64,000 nucleotides of DNA from CALIZF01 sp046292445 (GCA_046292445.1 JBKBQT010000012.1:20844-84843), one strand, 5' to 3'. Shown: positions 42,849 through 55,377, numbered from the stretch's first letter. Translations and numbers: made by a program. The notes: generated by a model not told the origin, from the sequence alone.

Positions 42849-43493
42849 ATGACCGAAAGCCTCGATGCGAACTATGCCCGCGCCGGCTATCACGCCCGCC
42901 AGCACTGGGGCCGGCGCCCCGCGGTGATCTGCGTGGATTTCGCGCGGGCCTATTTCGAGCCGGACTCGCCGCTTTTCGGCGGCGCGGGCTGCGCGGCCGC
43001 GCGCGACCACGCCGCACGGCTTGTGGCCGTCGCGCGGCAGGCCGGCGTGCCGGTGATCTGGACCGAGGTGCGCTATCAGCCCGGCGGGGTCGATGGCGGC
43101 GTGTTCTTCCGCAAGGCGCCGCCGCTCAGGGTGCTCGAATGGGGCAGCGCCCTCGGCGATCTCGCCTCCGGCCTCGAGCGGCTGCCGACCGAGCCGATGG
43201 TGACCAAGCAATACCCCAGCGCCTTTTTCGGCACCTCGCTCGCCGCCATGCTGACCGCGCAGCGGATCGACACGGTGCTGATCGCGGGCCTGACGACCAG
43301 CGGCTGCGTCCGCGCGACCTGTGTGGATGCGATGAGCCATGGATTCATCACGCTCGTCGTGCAGGATGCGGTGGGCGACCGCGCGGACGGGCCGCATGCC
43401 GCGAACCTGTTCGACATGTCCGCGAAATACGCCGACCTCGTGACGACAAGCGAGGCGGCCGACTACCTCGCTTCGATCCAACCGGGAGACTGA
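42849..43493 (+). CDS. Isochorismatase-like cysteine hydrolase, N-carbamoylsarcosine-amidase type
   Basis: 214 residues. The catalytic triad of the family is readable: Asp30 (ICVDFARAYF), Lys120 (MVTKQYPSAFFGT) and Cys153 (GLTTSGCVRATCVDAMSHGF). The pattern is closest to N-carbamoylsarcosine amidase, which releases CO2 and ammonia from the product of N-methylhydantoin opening. Maleamate or ureido-acid hydrolases are alternatives. Its place directly after hyuB supports use of the HyuAB product. Confidence 0.88.
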   Translation: MTESLDANYARAGYHARQHWGRRPAVICVDFARAYFEPDSPLFGGAGCAAARDHAARLVAVARQAGVPVIWTEVRYQPGGVDGGVFFRKAPPLRVLEWGSALGDLASGLERLPTEPMVTKQYPSAFFGTSLAAMLTAQRIDTVLIAGLTTSGCVRATCVDAMSHGFITLVVQDAVGDRADGPHAANLFDMSAKYADLVTTSEAADYLASIQPGD

Positions 43494-43496
43494 CCC

Positions 43497-44579
43497 ATGA
43501 AAACCCTCGTCGCCGCCCTGATGGGCACGGCCCTCGCCACACCGGCGCTGGCCGACATGGATGCCGCCAAGGCCCTGCTTGCGCAGTATTCCAATCTGCC
43601 GACCTTCACCGCCCCCGGCCCGGCCTTCGATGCCCGTGCCTGCATGGCGGACAAGTCGATGTTCGTCATCCCGCTGACCAACGCCAATCCGTTCAATGCC
43701 GCCATCAGCGCCGGCATGGTCGAGGCGGCGGGTGTCGTCGGGTTCAGGATCCGCGACTGGGAAACGCAGATGGACCCGACCCAGTGGATCCAGGGGATCA
43801 ACACGGCCGTTGCCGAAGGCTATTCCCTGATCGACCTGCAGGGCGGGCTGCCGCCCGAGTTCCTCGTGCCGCAGATCAGCGAGGCGCGGGCGGCGGGCGT
43901 GAAGGTGACGGCAACCCACAACTGGGATGCGACGACGCAGACCATCCCCGACTTCATGGATTCGGCCGCGAACACCGATTACGTCACCATGGGCCATCTC
44001 ATCGCCGCCTGGGCGATCGTGCAGACCGGCGGCAAGGTCAACGCGCTGGTCATGGGCCCGGACGAGATCACCCCGACCGCGCCGCTGCGCGATGCGATCA
44101 TCGGCTATCTGCGCGACAACTGCCCGGACTGCAAATCGACCTACATCAACGTGCCGGTGAACGACTGGGCGACGCAGGGCCAGCCGGCCACGCAGAACGC
44201 CCTGCTGGCCGATCCGTCGATCAACTACGTCCTGCCGGTCTATGATTCGATGGCCTCCTTCATCGCGCCGGCGATCCAGATCTCGGGCTCGAAGGCCAAG
44301 ATCGTCAGCTACAACGGCACGCCCTTCGTGCTCGACATGATGCGGGAAGGCGACATGATCGAGATGATCGTGGGCGAAAGCCTCGGCTGGGTCGGTTATG
44401 CGGGGGTGGATGCGAACATGCGCCTGCTCTGCGGCCAGCCGCTGGTGCAGACGCTCAACACGCCGGCCTATGTGTTCACCAAGGACAACGTGGCGACGGC
44501 CGGCATCCCGGCGACCTACAACGACGGCTATGGCGACAGCCACATTGCCGGGTTCAAGGCGCTCTGGGGTATCCAGTGA
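43497..44579 (+). CDS. Sugar-type ABC transporter substrate-binding protein
   Basis: 360 residues with signal peptide MKTLVAALMGTALATPALA and a Peripla_BP_4-type fold (FVIPLTNANPFNAAISAGMV at the start; WIQGINTAVAEGYSLIDLQG; ITPTAPLRDAIIGYLRDNCP). Proteins of this fold bind sugars but also purines, cyclic amides and other polar compounds. In this operon the ligand is more likely the hydantoin- or lactam-like substrate than a sugar. GGGAG precedes the start. Confidence 0.88.
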   Translation: MKTLVAALMGTALATPALADMDAAKALLAQYSNLPTFTAPGPAFDARACMADKSMFVIPLTNANPFNAAISAGMVEAAGVVGFRIRDWETQMDPTQWIQGINTAVAEGYSLIDLQGGLPPEFLVPQISEARAAGVKVTATHNWDATTQTIPDFMDSAANTDYVTMGHLIAAWAIVQTGGKVNALVMGPDEITPTAPLRDAIIGYLRDNCPDCKSTYINVPVNDWATQGQPATQNALLADPSINYVLPVYDSMASFIAPAIQISGSKAKIVSYNGTPFVLDMMREGDMIEMIVGESLGWVGYAGVDANMRLLCGQPLVQTLNTPAYVFTKDNVATAGIPATYNDGYGDSHIAGFKALWGIQ

Positions 44580-46108
44580 GCGAGGCGCCGGCGCTCGAGA
44601 TCACCGGGCTGTCCAAACGGTTCGGCTCGGCGCTGGCGCTCGATTCCGTCGCGCTGACGGTCCGGCGGGGCGAGGTGCACGGGCTGCTCGGCTCGAACGG
44701 GTCGGGCAAGTCCACGCTCATCAAGATCCTTGCGGGGTTTCACGACCCCGAACCGGGCGGCGCGGTGCGGCTTTACGGCCGGGCCGTGCCGCTGCCGATC
44801 CCGGGGCCGCGTGTGCGCGAGATGGGGCTGGCCTTCGTGCACCAGCACCTCGGGCTGATCCCGACGCTGAGCGTGACCGAGAACCTGCGGCTGGGCGATC
44901 TGGCCACGCGCGACCGCTGGCACATCCACTGGCGCGCCGAACAGGCGCGGGCGGCCGAGGTCTTTGCCCGCTACGGCCTCGACCTCGACCCGCGGGCCGA
45001 GGTCGGGCGGCTGTCGCCCGTGGCGCAGGCGCTGCTGGCGATCGTGCGCGCGGTCGAGGACCTGCGCGCCCATTCGGGCGAGCCGGGGGTGCTGGTGCTC
45101 GACGAGCCGACGCCGTTCCTGCCGCGGGCGGGGGTTGAGCAGCTTTTCGCGCTGGTGCGGTCCTGCGTCGCCGAGGGGGCCAGCGTCATCTTCGTGAGCC
45201 ATGACGTGGACGAGGTGCGCGAGATCACCGACCGCGCGACGATCCTGCGCGACGGCAAGCTGATCGACACGGTGGTGACAAAGGACACATCGCACGACGC
45301 CTTCGTCACGCGCATCGTCGGCCGGTCGATGGCCGCCTATGCCGGGGCGGGCAAGGCCGCGCCAACGGGGGATGCGGTGACGGTCGAGGGGCTGGCGGCC
45401 CCCGGCCTCGGCCCGGTGTCGCTGACGCTTGCCGAGGGCGAGATCCTCGGGCTGACCGGCCTGATCGGATCGGGCTATGATGCGGTGCCGGCGCTGATCT
45501 ATGGCGCGCGGCGGGCGAGCGCGGGGCGGTTGCGCCTTGGCGGGCGGACGCTCCGGCTCGACACGATGGACCCGCCCGAGGCGCTGGCGCGCGGCATCGT
45601 CTATCTGCCCGCCGACCGGCTCGGGGCGGCCGGTGTCGGATCGCTGCCGGTGGGCGAGAATGTCGGCCTGCCGGTGCTGGTGCGGCTGCGCCGCCGCCTT
45701 GGCCTCTTCGAGGCGGACATCCACGGCCATGCCGCGCGGCTCGGGGCGGAACTCGGCGTCAAGCCCAACGTCCCCGCCCTGCCGCTCGCCGCCCTGTCGG
45801 GCGGGAATGCGCAAAAGGCGCTGCTCGCCAAATGGCTCCAGGTCGAGCCGCGGCTGATGCTGCTCGACGAGCCGACGCAGGGCGTCGATGTCGGCGCGCG
45901 GCAGGACATCTGGGATGCGCTGGACCGCAGCGCGCGGGGGGGCACCGCGATCCTGATCGGCTCGACCGACTACGAACAGCTCGCCCAACTCTGCCACCGC
46001 GTTCTGGTCTTTGCCCGCGGCCGCATCGTCACCGAACTGGCCGGCGCGCAACTGACCAAGGATGCGATCGCCGAGGCCTGTTTCCGTTCCACCACGCTTG
46101 CCGCCTGA
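44576..46108 (+). CDS. Sugar-type ABC transporter tandem ATPase (MglA/RbsA-like)
   Basis: 510 residues from GTG 44576, overlapping the binding-protein stop (GTGA). Two ATPase halves. The first has an intact Walker A (GSNGSGKST) and Walker B (VLVLDEPT) but a degenerate signature (RLSPVAQALLAIVRA). The second has a degenerate P-loop (TGLIGSGYDAVPALIYG), a good signature (LSGGNAQKALLAKW) and Walker B (LMLLDEPTQGVDVG). Such asymmetry is normal for this family. Confidence 0.92.
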   Translation: MSEAPALEITGLSKRFGSALALDSVALTVRRGEVHGLLGSNGSGKSTLIKILAGFHDPEPGGAVRLYGRAVPLPIPGPRVREMGLAFVHQHLGLIPTLSVTENLRLGDLATRDRWHIHWRAEQARAAEVFARYGLDLDPRAEVGRLSPVAQALLAIVRAVEDLRAHSGEPGVLVLDEPTPFLPRAGVEQLFALVRSCVAEGASVIFVSHDVDEVREITDRATILRDGKLIDTVVTKDTSHDAFVTRIVGRSMAAYAGAGKAAPTGDAVTVEGLAAPGLGPVSLTLAEGEILGLTGLIGSGYDAVPALIYGARRASAGRLRLGGRTLRLDTMDPPEALARGIVYLPADRLGAAGVGSLPVGENVGLPVLVRLRRRLGLFEADIHGHAARLGAELGVKPNVPALPLAALSGGNAQKALLAKWLQVEPRLMLLDEPTQGVDVGARQDIWDALDRSARGGTAILIGSTDYEQLAQLCHRVLVFARGRIVTELAGAQLTKDAIAEACFRSTTLAA

Positions 46109-46119
46109 AGGGCCCGCGC

Positions 46120-47166
46120 ATGACGACCAATGCCGAGGATTACGAACGCCGCATCGCGGCCCTCGAGGAGCGGCTGCGCGCCTTCGAGGGGCGGCTCGCG
46201 CCGCCGCCCGCCCGCGCCCCTGCGGCCGAGATCGGCGAGCGTTATGGCCTGATGGTGGCTTGGGTGCTGCTGATCCTCATCCTCGGCTGGTTCCGGCCCG
46301 ACCAGATGTTCGCCTGGAACAGCTATGCCGCGATGTTCGGGTCCACGGCGATGATCGTGGTGCTGACGCTCGGCCTCATCATCCCGCTGACGACGGGGGA
46401 TTTCGACCTGTCGGTCGCCTCGACCATGGCGCTCGCGTCGATGATGATCGCCTATCTGAACGTGCGCGCCGGCTGGGACATCGCGCCGGCGATCCTGGTG
46501 GCGGCGGCTGTCGGGGCGGCGGTGGGCGCGATCAACGCCTTCTTCATCCTGTGGTTCGGCATCCATTCGCTGATCGTCACGCTCGGCACGGGCTATTTCA
46601 TCAACGGGGTTATCCTGTGGCTGTCGAAGTCCGGCCCCATCGCCGGCGTGTCGATGGACCTCGTGCGCCCGGTCATCCTGACCCGGTTCCTCGGCATCCC
46701 CATGGCCTTCTGGTATGCGGTGATCCTGACGGCGGTGATCTGGTATGTGTTCCAGTTCACCGCGCTCGGGCGGCGGCTGCTGTTCGTCGGCCGCGGGCGC
46801 GAGGTGGCGCGGCTGTCGGGGGTGAATGTCGTGCGGGTGCGTGCGGGTGCGCTCATCGCCTCGGGCACGATCGCGGCGCTGGCGGGGGTGCTTTACACCG
46901 GCATGCGCGGGGCGGCCGATCCGTCGTCGGCGCTGGCTTTCCTGCTGCCGGCCTTCGCGGCGGCCTTCCTCGGGTCAACGACGCTCTATCCGGGGCGGTT
47001 CAACGCACCGGGGGCGTTTGTCGCGGTGTTCTTCCTGTCCACCGGGATCATGGGGCTCAACTTCCTCGGGGTGCCGTCCTTCGTGCAGAACCTGTTCTAC
47101 GGCGGCGGCCTGGTGGTGGCGGTGTCGATCAGCCAGCTTCTGCGCAAGCGCCGGCCGATGGATTAG
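46120..47166 (+). CDS. Sugar-type ABC transporter permease (RbsC/MglC-like)
   Basis: 348 residues. An unusual N-terminal cytoplasmic helix (DYERRIAALEERLRAFEGRL) is followed by about nine membrane helices (STAMIVVLTLGLIIPLTTGD is the RbsC signature region, then GIHSLIVTLGTGYFINGVIL). It would form a homodimeric channel with the tandem ATPase. It ends the operon; a strong hairpin follows immediately. Confidence 0.9.
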   Translation: MTTNAEDYERRIAALEERLRAFEGRLAPPPARAPAAEIGERYGLMVAWVLLILILGWFRPDQMFAWNSYAAMFGSTAMIVVLTLGLIIPLTTGDFDLSVASTMALASMMIAYLNVRAGWDIAPAILVAAAVGAAVGAINAFFILWFGIHSLIVTLGTGYFINGVILWLSKSGPIAGVSMDLVRPVILTRFLGIPMAFWYAVILTAVIWYVFQFTALGRRLLFVGRGREVARLSGVNVVRVRAGALIASGTIAALAGVLYTGMRGAADPSSALAFLLPAFAAAFLGSTTLYPGRFNAPGAFVAVFFLSTGIMGLNFLGVPSFVQNLFYGGGLVVAVSISQLLRKRRPMD

Positions 47167-47167
47167 G

Positions 47168-47195
47168 CGGGCGGGGTGCCGGGGCACCCCGCCCG
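47168..47195. terminator. Bidirectional terminator-like hairpin
   Basis: A perfect 13-bp inverted repeat (CGGGCGGGGTGCC at 47168-47180 against 47183-47195, nearly no loop) lies between two convergent genes ending at 47166 and 47201. It lacks a T-run, but the position suggests that it separates the two transcripts. Confidence 0.65.
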
Positions 47196-47200
47196 GCCCC

Positions 47201-48214
47201 TCACGGCATCCCGGCGCGTTCCCAGACCTGCACCGCCGCGGCGGCATTGGTGCCATAGACGGCCGCATTCACGCCCGACACCTTGACATCGAGATAGGCC
47301 GAGATCGGCCCGGTCGGAACCACACCCGGCACGATGGGATATTCGTTGTTCCCGTCGGCAAAGATGCGCTGCGCCTCGTCGCTCACGAGGTATTCGAGGA
47401 AGGCGATGGCATTGTCCCGGTTCGGTGCCGTCGCGACCACCCCCGCGCCCGAGATGTTGGCATGTGCGCCGCGGTCCGCCTGGTTGGGGAAGATCAGCCC
47501 GACCTTCTCGGCCACCGCCCGGTCCTCGGGCTTGGACGAGGCGGCAAGCCGCCCCCAGTAATAGGAATTGGCCACTGCGATCCGGCATTCGCCCGCCGCC
47601 ACCGCCTTGATCTGGTCGGTATCGCCCCCCTGCGGTTTGCGCGCGAGGTTGGCCGCAACGCCGCGCGCCCAGGCCTCGGCCGCCTCGGTGCCCATCACCT
47701 CGATGAGCTCGGCCATCAGCGACACGTTGTAGATATTCCCCGACGAGCGGATGCAGATCTCGCCCTTCCAGGCCGGATCGGCGAGCGCCTCGTAGGTGTC
47801 CAGCCCCTCGGGCACGCCGCGCGCCTTGTCGTAGAAGATGACGCGAATCCGCGAGGTCAGGCCGAACCAGAGGTTGTCCGGGTGCTGATACTTGGCCGGG
47901 ATCCGCTCTTCGAGCACGGCGCTGTCCACCGGGGCGAAGATCCCCGCCTCGACCGCGCGATGGAGCCGGCCGCCATCGACGGTGATGAGAAGATCGGCCG
48001 GGCTCGACGCGCCTTCCGACCGGATCCGCTCGATGAGCTGGTCCGCCTCGCCCTCGATCAGATTCACCTTGATGCCGGTCTGGCGGGTGAATTCTTCGTA
48101 GAGGGACAGGTCGGTGTCGTAGTGGCGCGAGGAATAGAGGTTCAGCTCCTTGGCCGTGGCGGCCCCCGAAAGGGCGAGCAGCGCAAGGCCGAGGGCGGTT
48201 GCACGGGTGTTCAT
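47201..48214 (-). CDS. Iron(III) ABC transporter substrate-binding protein (FutA/FbpA-like)
   Basis: 337 residues from ATG 48214, preceded by a GAGGAGA ribosome site. Signal peptide MNTRATALGLALLALSGAATA, then the family start KELNLYSSRHYDTDLSLYEE and the iron-binding Tyr pair in AVANSYYWGRLA. It binds ferric iron in the periplasm. It diverges from the permease gene at 48371, and no ATPase gene is beside them. Confidence 0.93.
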   Translation of the reverse strand: MNTRATALGLALLALSGAATAKELNLYSSRHYDTDLSLYEEFTRQTGIKVNLIEGEADQLIERIRSEGASSPADLLITVDGGRLHRAVEAGIFAPVDSAVLEERIPAKYQHPDNLWFGLTSRIRVIFYDKARGVPEGLDTYEALADPAWKGEICIRSSGNIYNVSLMAELIEVMGTEAAEAWARGVAANLARKPQGGDTDQIKAVAAGECRIAVANSYYWGRLAASSKPEDRAVAEKVGLIFPNQADRGAHANISGAGVVATAPNRDNAIAFLEYLVSDEAQRIFADGNNEYPIVPGVVPTGPISAYLDVKVSGVNAAVYGTNAAAAVQVWERAGMP

Positions 48215-48282
48215 GAATGGTCTCCTCGATGTGGAGCCTGCCTTGCGGGCCATCGGGCGCGGCTGGGTCGGCGGATGCCGTC

Positions 48283-48310
48283 TCTATAGCACAGGAATAA
48301 TTCCTGACAA
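48283..48310 (-). promoter_or_regulatory. Promoter of the iron-binding-protein gene with palindromic operator
   Basis: On the minus strand TTGTCA (48305-48310) and TATAGA (48283-48288) are spaced by 16 bases, a good sigma70 promoter. The spacer carries a perfect 15-base palindrome, CAGGAAT-A-ATTCCTG at 48292-48306. A repressor bound there would block RNA polymerase, as expected for iron-responsive control. The regulator type (Fur, Irr, RirA or IscR) cannot be told from one site. Confidence 0.65.
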
Positions 48311-48370
48311 GAACACTAGGATGATGGACGCCGCCCGTGCGACGCGCTAAGGGGACGGTGGAGGGGCGCG

Positions 48371-50050
48371 ATGCAAGGCAACGATCTGGGTGGCAATTTC
48401 GGCATGCTGGGCGGCCGGCGCCGGACCGGGCGCGTGGCCCGGTGGTGGTCGGTCGGGGCGGTGATCGTCTCGCTGCTCGCGGTGCTGCCGGTGGCGGCCG
48501 TGCTGTCGCGCCTCGCGCTGCCGGCCGATGGCGTGTCGGCCCATCTCGCGCAGACGGTGCTGGCGGGCTATGTCGCCAACAGCCTGATGCTGGCGGCGGG
48601 CGTAGTCGCGGGATCGGTCGCGATCGGGGTCGGCGCGGCCTGGATCGTCTCGACAGCCGATTTCCCCGGGCGGCGGATCGCGGAATGGGCGTTGATCCTG
48701 CCGATGACGGTGCCGGGCTATGTCATCGCCATCGTCTATTTCGACCTTCTGACCTATGCCGGTCCGGTGCAGACCTGGCTGCGCGGGGTGACGGGCTGGG
48801 GCCGGGGGGATTACTGGTTCCCGCCCGTCGCCTCGGTCGGCGGGGCGGCGGTGCTGCTCGCCTTCGTGCTTTACCCCTATGTCTATCTGCTCGCCCGCGC
48901 CGCGTTCCTGATGCAGGCGCGGCATCTGATGGAGGCGGCGCGCAGCCTTGGCGTCGGCCCGCTCGGGGCGCTGTCGCGCGTGGCGGTGCCGCTGGCGCGC
49001 CCGGCCATCGCCGCCGGCGCGGGCTTTGTCGCGATGGAGACTTTGGCCGATTACGGCACCGTCAGCCAACTCGGCGTGCCGACGCTCACGACGGGCATCT
49101 TCCGCACCTGGTATGGCGCCGGATCGCCGGTCGCGGCGGCGCAGCTTGCCGCGCTCCTCCTCGGGATCGTGGTGGCGGTGGTGGCGCTGGAACGGGTCGG
49201 GCGGGGCGGGCGGCGCTTTGCCGGCAACGGCGGCGGGCAGGGTGCGCTGATGTCGCGGGTCCGGCTGCGCGGCTGGGCGGCGGCGGCGGCGATGGTGCTG
49301 TGCGGCCTGCCGGTGTTTCTCGGCTTCCTGCTGCCGGTGGCCGAGCTGTTGCGGCTGCACCTGTCGGTGGGCGATTCGATGTGGGGGCCGCGGTTCTTCG
49401 CCTTTGCCCGCAACAGCCTGGTGCTGGCCGGCGGGTCGGCCGCGCTGCTGGTCGCGCTCGGCCTGTTCCTCGCCTATGCGCAGCGGGTGGACGGAGGGCG
49501 CGCGGTGCGGGTGGCGACGCGGGTCGCGGGGTTCGGCTATGCGGTGCCGGGCGCGGTGGTGGCGGTGGGCCTGCTGCTCGCGCTCGGGGCGGCGGACAGC
49601 GCGATCGACCGGGCGGCACGGGCGGCGTTCGGCGTCTCGACCGGGCTGATCTTCACCGGCTCGGTCGTGGCGCTGCTGTTCGCCTATGCGGTGCGCTTCC
49701 TCGCGATCGCGCTCAACAGCCTCGAGGCCGGGCTGGCGCGTATCCCCCCGCGGATGGACGATGCCGCCCGGTCGCTCGGCCACGGGGCGGGGGCGACGCT
49801 GGTGCGGGTGCATGCGCCGCTCTTGCGCACCAGCGTGCTGAGCGCGGCGATCTTCGTCTTTTCCGACGTGATGAAGGAACTTCCCGCAACCCTGATCGTG
49901 CGCCCCTTCAACTTCGACACGCTGGCGGTGCGGGTGTTCCGCCTCGCCGCCGATGCGCGGATCGCCGAGGCCTCGACGGCGGCGCTCTGCATCATCGCGG
50001 CGGGCATCCTGCCGGTGGTGCTGCTCAGCCGCGCGATGGAGCAGCGTTAG
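48371..50050 (+). CDS. Iron(III) ABC transporter permease (FutB/FbpB-like)
   Basis: 559 residues with two six-helix halves and EAA loops (LMEAARSLGVGPLGALSRVA and MDDAARSLGHGAGATLVRVH), plus YGTVSQLGVPTLTTGIFRTW typical of ferric permeases. It diverges from the binding-protein gene and probably shares its control region. The ATPase is missing from this cluster; the FbpC-like ATPase at 28449 or one elsewhere would have to serve. Confidence 0.92.
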   Translation: MQGNDLGGNFGMLGGRRRTGRVARWWSVGAVIVSLLAVLPVAAVLSRLALPADGVSAHLAQTVLAGYVANSLMLAAGVVAGSVAIGVGAAWIVSTADFPGRRIAEWALILPMTVPGYVIAIVYFDLLTYAGPVQTWLRGVTGWGRGDYWFPPVASVGGAAVLLAFVLYPYVYLLARAAFLMQARHLMEAARSLGVGPLGALSRVAVPLARPAIAAGAGFVAMETLADYGTVSQLGVPTLTTGIFRTWYGAGSPVAAAQLAALLLGIVVAVVALERVGRGGRRFAGNGGGQGALMSRVRLRGWAAAAAMVLCGLPVFLGFLLPVAELLRLHLSVGDSMWGPRFFAFARNSLVLAGGSAALLVALGLFLAYAQRVDGGRAVRVATRVAGFGYAVPGAVVAVGLLLALGAADSAIDRAARAAFGVSTGLIFTGSVVALLFAYAVRFLAIALNSLEAGLARIPPRMDDAARSLGHGAGATLVRVHAPLLRTSVLSAAIFVFSDVMKELPATLIVRPFNFDTLAVRVFRLAADARIAEASTAALCIIAAGILPVVLLSRAMEQR

Positions 50051-50064
50051 CGGCGCGGCCCCGG

Positions 50065-50546
50065 TCAGTCCGCGATCTCGACCGTCGCCCAGGTCTCGAA
50101 GCAAAGGCCCTGCGCCAGCGCCATCACCCCGATCGTGGCGCGCCCGCCGAGGCCGCGATCCGGGCCGAACACCTCGACCAGCAGGTCCGACAGGCCGGAG
50201 GATACCTTGTGCACCTCGGCATAGTCCGGCGTGCAGACGGCGAAGTTGAGCGTGCGCACGACCGATTTCACCCGGTCGAGGCTGCCGACCGCCTGCCGGA
50301 TGCCCGCCAGCACGTTCAGGCCGGTCAGCCGGGCGGCGGCATAGCCCTCGGCCGTCGTCAGCGTCTCGCCCAGCCGGCCGGCGATCACCCGGTCGCCGTC
50401 CTGCGCGACATGGCCCGACAGGAACAAAAGGCTGCCGGCGCGGTGGAACGGCTTCATCGTGCCGTAGCTTCCGCCGTAATAGCCCTGTGCCGCGAAATCG
50501 GGGATATCGAGGCCGAGCGCGACGGCGCGGTGTTCGGGGGTCATGG

Positions 50547-50550
<4 letters not shown>
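50065..50550 (-). CDS. RidA-family protein coupled to carB
   Basis: 161 residues from ATG 50550, whose codon overlaps the carB stop (ATGA). It is the longer Rid form with MKPFHRAGSLLFLSGHVAQD, the middle TGLNVLAGIRQAVGSLDRVK and the Arg in GGRATIGVMALAQGLCFETW. Translational coupling to carB suggests a role linked to carbamoyl-phosphate or to unstable imines formed nearby, but this is inference; Rid proteins generally remove 2-aminoacrylate-like enamines. Confidence 0.85.
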
Positions 50551-53876
<3,326 letters not shown>

Positions 53877-54096
53877 CTGTCGTCTCACCCTTGTTGCCCG
53901 CGCGCAGCTCGCGGCCGGCCGGCTATGGTTGCGATCCGCGGTGGTGGACCGGGCCGGGTTTACGGGGCGGCGCAGCGCCGCGCAAGGGGATGCGGATGGG
54001 ATCGCGTTGGGGCGCCTTCAGGGTTGCTGGAGGGCAGTTTTGCGCAGAAAATGCATTCTGTAATTCCAAGGTGCGATTCGGGCAGGGGGTGCGCCG

Positions 54097-55371
54097 ATGT
54101 TCTGGTTGTTCTGGAAGTTGAACGGATCCAGGGTCCACGAGGGGATTTCCGGCAATGTGAACGACCTTGCGACGACGGCAAGGGTGTGGACAATCCTGCA
54201 CGAGCCCGGCCTCGACAAGAGCCTCTTTCCCGGTGTCGCCGGATGGTCGCCCGGTGGCAACGCCTACTCGGCATCAGGGTTCTTCAATGCGATACCCGTC
54301 ATCCTCACGCAGACCGCGACCTACACGGCCGACCTGACCGCGCGTTTCGGCCTGCCCTTCGTGCACGACCGGATCGCGCGCGCGCCCGTTTCTGCCGACG
54401 GCACGATCGGAACGCCCGAGACGCTGTTCCTCACCACATTGCGCGGGAACCGGTTGGACAACCGGATCACCGGCACCGAGGGGCCGGACGACATCTTCGG
54501 CCTCGCCGGGAACGATACGCTGCGCGGCGGCGAGAAGTCCGATTTTCTCTACGGCGGGCCGGGGCGCGACGTTCTGCACGGCGAGGGCAGAAATGACCGG
54601 CTCTGGGGCGGGGACGGGCGCGACCGGCTTTTCGGCGGGGATGGCAATGACACGATCTGGGGCGGTCGGGGTGCGGATGTGCTTTTCGGCGGTGGCGGGT
54701 CGGATGTGCTCTACGGCGGCGCCGGAGCGGACCGCATCTTTACCGGCGACGCGTTTCTGCGCAATACCGCCTATGGCGGCGCGGGCGACGACTATATCGA
54801 ACTGGGCGGCGGGGCCGGCGCGGCCTATGGCGAGACAGGGTCCGACACGATCATTGCCGTGGCCGACGGCGTCTACGAGCTCTTCGGCGGCGCCGGGAAC
54901 GATCTGCTGATCGGCGGACTTCGCGTACGCCCGGCGCGGATCGAGGGTGGGGCTGGGAACGATACGATCGAGGGTCTCGGCACATTCTACGGTGGTGCCG
55001 GAAACGATACGCTGGTTCTCCGCGAGGGCCGCGAGGGCGAGGGGCGCACGCCGGGCGAGGTGTTCGATGCCGACCTGTATGGCGGCCCGGGCCGGGATCG
55101 GTTCGTCTTTGTGATCGACACCGACCGCCCCACTGCGGTCCTCTATCGGGCGACGATCCGGGATTTTGAACCGGGCGAGATCATCGACCTCAGCCAGACC
55201 GGCCTCGGCGGCTTCGACGAACTCGGGGTCACGCGCTTCCAGTCGAACAGCACGATCACCATTTTCACCGCACAGGTGCCGATGGCGCGTGCGGCCGAGG
55301 ACAGCGAGTTGAGGATCACCGTCCGCCACCCGACCGCGATGGAGATCGGCGCGGATTACTTCGTCTTCTGA
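54097..55371 (+). CDS. RTX-type calcium-binding repeat protein
   Basis: 424 residues. About 1-120 is an unrecognised N-terminal region without a signal peptide or a catalytic motif that I can see. About 125-320 contains at least eight GGxGxD-type nonapeptides (GGDGRDRLF, GGDGNDTIW, GGRGADVLF, GGAGADRIF, GGAGNDLLI, GGAGNDTLV). The C-terminus (FEPGEIIDLSQTGLGGFDEL, ending DYFVF) is the usual type I secretion signal region. Such proteins are exported by TolC-type systems and fold when they bind calcium. No transporter genes are adjacent. The 208 bases upstream, shared with carB, hold an AT-richer stretch near 54040. Confidence 0.85.
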   Translation: MFWLFWKLNGSRVHEGISGNVNDLATTARVWTILHEPGLDKSLFPGVAGWSPGGNAYSASGFFNAIPVILTQTATYTADLTARFGLPFVHDRIARAPVSADGTIGTPETLFLTTLRGNRLDNRITGTEGPDDIFGLAGNDTLRGGEKSDFLYGGPGRDVLHGEGRNDRLWGGDGRDRLFGGDGNDTIWGGRGADVLFGGGGSDVLYGGAGADRIFTGDAFLRNTAYGGAGDDYIELGGGAGAAYGETGSDTIIAVADGVYELFGGAGNDLLIGGLRVRPARIEGGAGNDTIEGLGTFYGGAGNDTLVLREGREGEGRTPGEVFDADLYGGPGRDRFVFVIDTDRPTAVLYRATIRDFEPGEIIDLSQTGLGGFDELGVTRFQSNSTITIFTAQVPMARAAEDSELRITVRHPTAMEIGADYFVF

Positions 55372-55377
55372 CCTGCC

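Noticed and set aside
40829..42850. 673-codon minus-strand open frame opposite hyuB
   Set aside because: Shadow frame; hyuB is complete on the plus strand.
54044..54060. CAGAA...TTCTG inverted repeat upstream of the RTX gene as an operator
   Set aside because: Arms of only five bases with an unbalanced centre; not distinguishable from chance.
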